Positions 14,028-17,835 of a DNA stretch of 17,835 nt are shown piece by piece (position 1 is the first letter of the stretch; each line of letters opens with the position of its first letter). Both the position numbers and the translations under genes were made by a program. Source of the stretch: Pseudomonadota bacterium. GTDB lineage: Bacteria > Myxococcota_A > Polyangia > Polyangiales > Polyangiaceae. The stretch lies in NCBI GenBank assembly GCA_023432025.1, contig JAEYVE010000288.1:1-17835 (forward strand), written 5' to 3'. The notes under the pieces are model-generated. The model was not told the origin of the DNA. It did not search any database and was given only the letters and a program-made list of their open reading frames with translations.

Positions 14028-15872
14028 TCAGGCCGTTTCGGGTGCCCGCTCCGGATCGTCGGAGGTCTTCCGTCGGACGCGCTCGATGGTATCGAGCAGC
14101 TCCGTGGGATCGACGGGCTTTTCGAGGAATGGATTGGAGATGGTCGAGAGAAGCTCCTCTGCGCGGCGCGTGAACGCGCCGCCGCTCGAGAAAATGATGC
14201 GCTCCTTCAAGTGAGGGGCAATGCGATCGAGCGAGCGATAGATGCGAACACCGTCGACGTCGGGCATGGTCAGGTCGCACACGATGGCGTCGAAGTTCGG
14301 GTTCTTCTCGATCAAGGCGAGCCCGGCCGCGCCTCCCGTGGCGACGGTGACTTGATGATGGCGCCCCAAGATGCGCCGGTAAGCGCGGACGAGCTGTGGC
14401 TCGTCGTCGATCACGAGGACACGCGCCGCGCGCGCGAGGACGGGCTCTTCGCCTTGCGGGCCTCCCGGCTTGGCTGGAACGAGCCCGGTGTCGAACGGCA
14501 AGCGGACTTCGAAGGTGGCGCCCTGCCCGGGCGTACTGAAGACGCCCACGCTGCCGGCGTGCTGGCGCACGATGTCCGAGCAGAGCGAGAGACCCAGGCC
14601 GGTGCCGCGCTCTCGCTTGGTGGTGAAAAACGGCTCGAAGATGCGTTCGATGAGCTCGGGTGCGATACCGGGCCCGGTGTCGCGCACTCGCAAAACGACG
14701 GCGTCCGCGTCGTCGCGCGTGACCACCTCGATGACTTGCTCGTCCGCGTATCCCTCCTCGAGAGCTTGCCCGGCGTTGACGAGCAGGTTCGTCACCACCT
14801 GCACCAGACGCCGCCGATCCGCGGCGATGGTGCGCGACGACTCCAGCTGAGTCTTCAGATGGGCGCGCTGTCGCACGTGGGGGCCGACGATCTTGCACGC
14901 CGTGATGACGACGTCGTTCAAGCCGAGCAGCGCCACGTCCGACTCGTCGATGCGCGCGAAGCCGCGAAGATCTTTGACCAGCGAGGTGATGCGCTGCACG
15001 CCGTCCACGCACTCGGTGACCAGGTCTCGACCTTCGCGGAAAACGCGGTGTACGGGGAAGCTCGCTAGGCACTCCTCGGCGCGGTCTCTTTGGTCTCCGT
15101 CGAGCCAGGCGAGCAAGCTGGTGCGCAGCGCCTTGAACGCGCTCTCTCCACGCTCCAGCACCGCGCCCACCTCGTCCAAGTTCATGAGGACGTAGGAGGC
15201 CGGGTTGTTCACCTCGTGCGCGACGCCCGCGGCGACCTGTCCCAGCGCCACCAGCTTGTTGTTGTGGAGCATCTGCGCGTGAGCGGCCTCGAGCTCGGCG
15301 TGTGCGCGGCGGAGCTCGCGGTCTCGCTCCACGCGGTCCGTCACGTCGCGGATGATCGTCGCGTAGCGGCGCACGCCTTGGGCCCAGTACGCGCCCATCC
15401 GCAGCTCTGCCCAGAAACAAGAGCCGTCCTTGCGTTGGAGCATCACCTCGGAGCGACGCACCGCGCCTTCCGCGCGCACCTCGTGAGCAATGGAGTCGGC
15501 GATTTCCGAGTGCCCTGGTGGATGAAGCATTGCCGCGCCCATCCTGCCGAGCTCGTCCTTGGTGTAGCCGAGCAGCTCGACTGCTGCGCGGTTCACGTGG
15601 ATGAAGTACGAGGACTCGAGATCCGCGATGAGGACGGCGTCCCCGACCGTCTGCAAGAGCGTGCGATAGCTTTCCCCGAGCTCCTCTTCCGCGTCGGGGA
15701 ATGCGGGAGCGGGCGAGCCAGTTGGGACGACGCCCGAACAAGCTGTGCTGTCCTCGGTGTCTCCCTCTTCGGCGTCCGCTCCGTTCGCCAGATGATCGAA
15801 AGCGTGCCCGACTCGCATGCGACGTATGCTCGACTGCGAGCTCGCGTGCTGCCGGCGTCCTTTGTCTTCCAT
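14028..15872 (-). CDS. PAS hybrid histidine kinase with C-terminal receiver domain
   Basis: A 614-residue soluble hybrid sensor without transmembrane segments, so it should sense a cytoplasmic signal. Domains in order: variable N terminus (1-65), PAS (about 66-180), coiled coil, HisKA-type dimerisation domain with phospho-acceptor His219 (Val-Ala-His219-Glu-Val-Asn-Asn-Pro), HATPase_c (about 345-460), and a receiver (about 484-605). The ATPase shows Asn366 of Asn-Leu-Leu-Val-Asn-Ala-Gly, Asp398-Thr-Gly-Pro-Gly-Ile, Phe-Glu-Pro-Phe-Phe-Thr-Thr-Lys and Gly423-Thr-Gly-Leu-Gly-Leu. The receiver has Asp489/Asp490, phospho-acceptor Asp533, Ser562/563 and Lys585. The start ATG at 15872 follows a strong GGAGGGGG site. 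No output or phosphotransfer gene is adjacent, so the partner is elsewhere. All catalytic residues are present. Confidence 0.95.
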   Translation of the reverse strand: MEDKGRRQHASSQSSIRRMRVGHAFDHLANGADAEEGDTEDSTACSGVVPTGSPAPAFPDAEEELGESYRTLLQTVGDAVLIADLESSYFIHVNRAAVELLGYTKDELGRMGAAMLHPPGHSEIADSIAHEVRAEGAVRRSEVMLQRKDGSCFWAELRMGAYWAQGVRRYATIIRDVTDRVERDRELRRAHAELEAAHAQMLHNNKLVALGQVAAGVAHEVNNPASYVLMNLDEVGAVLERGESAFKALRTSLLAWLDGDQRDRAEECLASFPVHRVFREGRDLVTECVDGVQRITSLVKDLRGFARIDESDVALLGLNDVVITACKIVGPHVRQRAHLKTQLESSRTIAADRRRLVQVVTNLLVNAGQALEEGYADEQVIEVVTRDDADAVVLRVRDTGPGIAPELIERIFEPFFTTKRERGTGLGLSLCSDIVRQHAGSVGVFSTPGQGATFEVRLPFDTGLVPAKPGGPQGEEPVLARAARVLVIDDEPQLVRAYRRILGRHHQVTVATGGAAGLALIEKNPNFDAIVCDLTMPDVDGVRIYRSLDRIAPHLKERIIFSSGGAFTRRAEELLSTISNPFLEKPVDPTELLDTIERVRRKTSDDPERAPETA

Positions 15873-16122
15873 TCCCCCTCCGATCGATCAGTCTATCCCC
15901 GAGGACTCGAGGGCGGGACCGGATCGGCGAGAAGAAATCGCCGAGGTCCCCCACGACGCCGTGCCCTTGGCGTGTGGCGCCACGACGCGCCGAGCACCCC
16001 ACGCGTTTGGAGCCGGCGTGGCGTGATCGTCGCTCGTGCACGTGGAGCTAGACACTGCACGATGCATCGGCTAAGTGCCCGCCACGCAAAAGCTCCCCGG
16101 ACGTCGATGGCGCTCGGGGTCA
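15873..16122. other. Intergenic region upstream of tRNA-Leu
   Basis: A 250-base region between the divergently oriented kinase gene and tRNA-Leu. It should hold promoters for both. The only promoter-like pair I see for the tRNA is TAGACA (16049-16054) with a weak CTAAGT (16071-16076) at 16-base spacing, which is not convincing. No coding frame here is credible. Confidence 0.35.
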
Positions 16123-17547
16123 GCCGAAGTGGCGGAATGGCAGACGCAGCGGATTCAAAATCCGCCGAGGCAGCCCCTCGTGTGGGTTCGAGTCCCACCT
16201 TCGGCACTCTGAAAAAACAAGGGTCTCAGCTTTCGGGCTGGGGCCCTTAATGTTTTCGGGGGTTAGTTTCTGGCCCACCTTTTGGCCCACCCCCTGGACG
16301 GCACGGTCCCGGAGCTCGGGGATCGTCTGGTCCATCGGGGCGAGGGAGCCGAGCCCCAGCTCTTGGGCGGTCCGGGCCTGGCGCTTGTACCGGTTGATCA
16401 TGACGGAGCTGGTGTGCCCTGTCCGGTCGCTCACCCACGTCTCGCTGCGCCCATTGGCGAGGGCCAGGGTGACGAAGGTGCCGCGGAGGTCGTGGACCCG
16501 GATGGGGAGGCGGACGTCCGACTTCGCCGTGAGCTCGGGGCGGTTGATGCCTGCCTCCTTCAGGTCGTCCCGGAAGCGCTCGGCTTGGCGCGAGTACTCG
16601 ATGCCCGGGAAGATGAGGCCGGTGGAGTCATCGGTCCGGTAGAGCTCGAGCGCGATCACCACGTCCGGCGAGAGGGCCCAAACGCGAGGTGTCGCCGTCT
16701 TGTTCCTGTCGAGCGTGACTGTGCCGTGGTCGAGGTCCACGTTCTCCCACGTGAGGCCGAGGGCTTCGCTCACGCGGCAACCCTCACGGGCAAGGAAGCC
16801 GTACAGTATGCGGCGGGCGAGGGGGACCTCGAGGCACCCCAGAAGCTGCGCCTCCTCGTTCGGGTAGAGGTAGCTCTTGGCTTGCTTGCTCTTCACCTTG
16901 GGCAAGAAGCCCTCGGGCAGCGGGCTGCGCTCGATGATTCTGAGCGGGTACACCGCGAGGCGCAGCACTTTCGCGATGGTCTGGGCGTAGTGCCGGCGCG
17001 AGGCCGATGAGAGTTTCGCCGGCAGGTTGCTCATGGCGAGCTCGGCGTGTTCTTCCGTGAAGGAGGCGAGGGGAATGTCCCCGATCTTGTCGTAGAGGCG
17101 CGCCAGGCGGCTGGCGTCGTCGTCGGACGTGGTCTTGGCCTTCACATAGTCAGGGAACCGCCGATGCAGCTCACCTGACGTCCAGTCGTCGCCCACCGCC
17201 TGGAACGTCATTGCAGAGCCCTTCGCCTTGGGGGCGCGCTTGAGCTTGCCAGCGGCGAGCCCCTCGGCCACACGGACGAGGTCACGGAAGCCGCGAGCGT
17301 CGGCCTCGCCTGCCCTCGCCAGCATGGCCGGCGCCATGTCCGAGTGGCCGGAACGCGCCAGCACGTTGGCCAGTTCCTGCATGGCTGCGGCGCGCTTCGC
17401 GGCTTCGGTCTCGTCGGCAATCCGAATGAGGAAGCGATCGCGTAGGCCCTTGCCGTAGCGAAGGCGCGTACGGAAGCCCCCCGGCACAGCTTCGATAGAA
17501 GGAACCGGGGTGCGCTTGCCGTCTTGTGGTAGTGTGGAGTCGGTCAT
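16120..17547 (-). CDS. Tyrosine-family site-specific integrase
   Basis: A 475-residue tyrosine recombinase. The N-terminal arm-type and core-binding regions occupy about 1-220, and the catalytic domain about 225-400. Catalytic residues are Arg258 (Gly-Cys-Arg-Val-Ser-Glu-Ala-Leu), Lys283, His352-x-x-Arg355, His378 (Thr-Gly-His) and nucleophile Tyr387. It should integrate and excise the element at tRNA-Leu. The ATG at 17547 has a distant GGAG. The C terminus is odd: residues 448-475 are encoded by the antisense strand of the tRNA gene (16123-16206), and a terminator-like hairpin covers residues about 434-443. The tail from Trp451-Asp-Ser-Asn-Pro-His is therefore tRNA-derived and probably not a folded domain. 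The RHH regulator gene lies 59 bases upstream on the same strand, so the two may be cotranscribed. Confidence 0.93.
   Translation of the reverse strand: MTDSTLPQDGKRTPVPSIEAVPGGFRTRLRYGKGLRDRFLIRIADETEAAKRAAAMQELANVLARSGHSDMAPAMLARAGEADARGFRDLVRVAEGLAAGKLKRAPKAKGSAMTFQAVGDDWTSGELHRRFPDYVKAKTTSDDDASRLARLYDKIGDIPLASFTEEHAELAMSNLPAKLSSASRRHYAQTIAKVLRLAVYPLRIIERSPLPEGFLPKVKSKQAKSYLYPNEEAQLLGCLEVPLARRILYGFLAREGCRVSEALGLTWENVDLDHGTVTLDRNKTATPRVWALSPDVVIALELYRTDDSTGLIFPGIEYSRQAERFRDDLKEAGINRPELTAKSDVRLPIRVHDLRGTFVTLALANGRSETWVSDRTGHTSSVMINRYKRQARTAQELGLGSLAPMDQTIPELRDRAVQGVGQKVGQKLTPENIKGPSPKAETLVFSECRRWDSNPHEGLPRRILNPLRLPFRHFG
16123..16206 (+). tRNA. tRNA-Leu (anticodon CAA)
   Basis: An 84-base cloverleaf. 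The acceptor stem GCCGAAG (16123-16129) pairs with CTTCGGC (16199-16205), and A16206 is the discriminator. The anticodon stem GCGGA/TCCGC encloses loop TTCAAAA with CAA at 16156-16158, which reads UUG. A long class-II variable arm and a GTGGGTTCGAGTCCCAC T arm follow. The 3' CCA is not encoded (next bases are CTC). The gene is intact although an integrated element begins at or near its 3' end, so the insertion restored the tRNA. Confidence 0.95.
16156..16206. other. Probable attachment site in the 3' half of tRNA-Leu
   Basis: A tyrosine integrase gene abuts and overlaps this tRNA, the usual geometry of elements that integrate into tRNA genes. The core identity block would lie in the 3' half of the tRNA. 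I found no second copy within the window, so the exact core limits and the far junction cannot be set here. Confidence 0.45.
16211..16257. terminator. Terminator-like hairpin after tRNA-Leu, possibly bidirectional
   Basis: On the plus strand AAGGGTCTCAGC (16219-16230), loop TTTCGG and GCTGGGGCCCTT (16237-16248) form a 12-bp stem with two U-G wobbles, followed by AATGTTTTC. On the minus strand the stem has two C-A mismatches but is followed by TTGTTTTTTC. It probably ends tRNA transcription and may also stop integrase transcription before the antisense tRNA, although it lies inside the integrase frame. Confidence 0.65.
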
Positions 17548-17606
17548 TGGAGTGTCAGCTCCGGTGGCTCATGGGCTCGGGCGTTGGTAGCGCCGCGAGC
17601 CTGTTT

Positions 17607-17780
17607 TCATTTCTTGGAGCTCTTTGGCTTAGGAACTTCGACGCCGACGTGCTTGGCGTAGAAGCGCATGGAGCGCCGAAGGACGTCGCTCTTCGTCAGC
17701 TTCTCGTGCGCAGCAAGCGCGTCCAGGAGCGCACGGTCCTCGTCATCGAGACGAAAGTTGAACAGCGGTCTTTCGAGCAT
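17607..17780 (-). CDS. Small ribbon-helix-helix (CopG/Arc-type) DNA-binding protein
   Basis: A 57-residue protein. It begins Met-Leu-Glu-Arg-Pro-Leu-Phe-Asn-Phe-Arg-Leu-Asp, a beta strand typical of RHH proteins. Helix A (about 13-27, Glu-Asp-Arg-Ala-Leu-Leu-Asp-Ala-Leu) and helix B (about 29-44, Thr-Lys-Ser-Asp-Val-Leu-Arg-Arg-Ser-Met-Arg-Phe) follow. The Thr-Lys-Ser-x-Val-Leu-Arg turn is a strong RHH signature. A Lys-rich tail (48-57) ends the protein. RHH dimers insert the paired strands into the DNA major groove and usually bind inverted repeats upstream of their own gene. The ATG at 17780 is the only possible start (TAA lies in frame just upstream), with AAGG directly before it. It precedes the integrase by 59 bases, so it probably controls its own and integrase expression. 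An antitoxin role is less likely since no toxin gene is adjacent. Confidence 0.82.
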   Translation of the reverse strand: MLERPLFNFRLDDEDRALLDALAAHEKLTKSDVLRRSMRFYAKHVGVEVPKPKSSKK

Positions 17781-17791
17781 CCTTGCGCCAT

Positions 17792-17835
17792 GTCTTTACA
17801 CTATCTTTCCATGGATGGAAAGATAGTGTAAAGAC
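17792..17835. repeat. Perfect 21-bp-arm inverted repeat, candidate RHH operator
   Basis: Arms at 17792-17812 and 17815-17835 are exact reverse complements with only GG between. The arms have about 33% GC in a GC-rich region. The left edge lies 11 bases upstream of the RHH start codon, where an autoregulatory operator would sit. The repeat ends exactly at the last base of the window, so a contig-end fold-back artefact must also be considered. Each arm contains TTTACACTATC on one strand. Confidence 0.9.

Larger units (their letters stand above)
16160..17835. mobile_element. Left end of a tRNA-Leu-integrated element (integrase plus RHH regulator), truncated by the window
   Basis: A tyrosine recombinase gene next to tRNA-Leu, a small ribbon-helix-helix regulator upstream of it, and an AT-rich perfect inverted repeat identify an integrative element or prophage end. 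Everything right of 17835 is unseen, so size and cargo are unknown. The left boundary is approximate. Confidence 0.7.

Noticed and set aside
13479..15068. 529-codon plus-strand open frame opposite the kinase and DciA-like genes
   Set aside because: The minus strand encodes intact His-kinase, receiver and DUF721 motifs, so this is a shadow.
16049..16076. TAGACA / CTAAGT as a tRNA-Leu promoter
   Set aside because: The -10 match is poor and the distance to the tRNA is long; too weak to call.
15090..16250. Long plus-strand open frame ending in a Gly-Gly-Met-Ala-Asp-Ala-Ala-Asp-Ser-Lys peptide
   Set aside because: It is antisense to the hybrid kinase, and its end is the well-known false peptide from translating a tRNA gene.
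17526..17831. Plus-strand open frame at the right end
   Set aside because: It covers the RHH gene in antisense, has no recognisable motif and runs into the inverted repeat.

Overview
The window is GC-rich, densely coded bacterial DNA. Multiple tandem FHA proteins, TPR proteins, a PAS hybrid histidine kinase and many Ala/Arg-rich proteins suggest a Myxococcota (Polyangia-like) chromosome. This assignment is an inference from style; no rRNA or species marker is present. No gene-free stretch exceeds 300 bases.

Layout. (1) 124-2078, plus strand: two overlapping genes for exported or membrane-anchored TPR-type proteins. (2) 2110-3306, minus: a membrane protein with two bacterial-PH-like (DUF304-type) modules, convergent with the TPR pair. 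(3) 3429-5248, minus: a two-gene envelope operon made of a single-pass membrane protein with helical and Thr/Pro/Ala-rich regions, then a lipoprotein with a coiled coil and a degenerate OmpA-like domain. (4) 5336-10658, plus: a housekeeping run of dCMP deaminase, D-Ala-D-Ala ligase (ddl), GAR synthetase (purD), a TsaC/YrdC-type threonylcarbamoyl-AMP synthase, phosphoserine aminotransferase (serC) and a small SCP2-like protein. Together these supply dUMP precursor, peptidoglycan dipeptide, purine, t6A and serine. (5) 10870-13329, plus: three tandem FHA-domain paralogues that share an undescribed C-terminal helical domain, preceded by a promoter-like sequence with abutting palindromes. (6) 13395-15872, minus: a PAS-HisKA-HATPase-receiver hybrid kinase followed by a DUF721/DciA-like protein. 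(7) 16123-17835: a tRNA-Leu(CAA) gene with the left end of an integrated element. The element carries a tyrosine integrase pointing into the tRNA and, upstream of it, a small ribbon-helix-helix regulator. Upstream of the regulator is a perfect 21-bp-arm inverted repeat that ends exactly at the window edge.

The most notable points are the int/RHH/inverted-repeat module, the integrase tail encoded by antisense tRNA with a terminator hairpin inside the reading frame, the FHA triplet with its shared new helical domain, and the OmpA-like lipoprotein lacking both canonical peptidoglycan-binding residues. I did not find a clear defence or biosynthetic system. The mobile element continues beyond the right edge, so its cargo is not visible.
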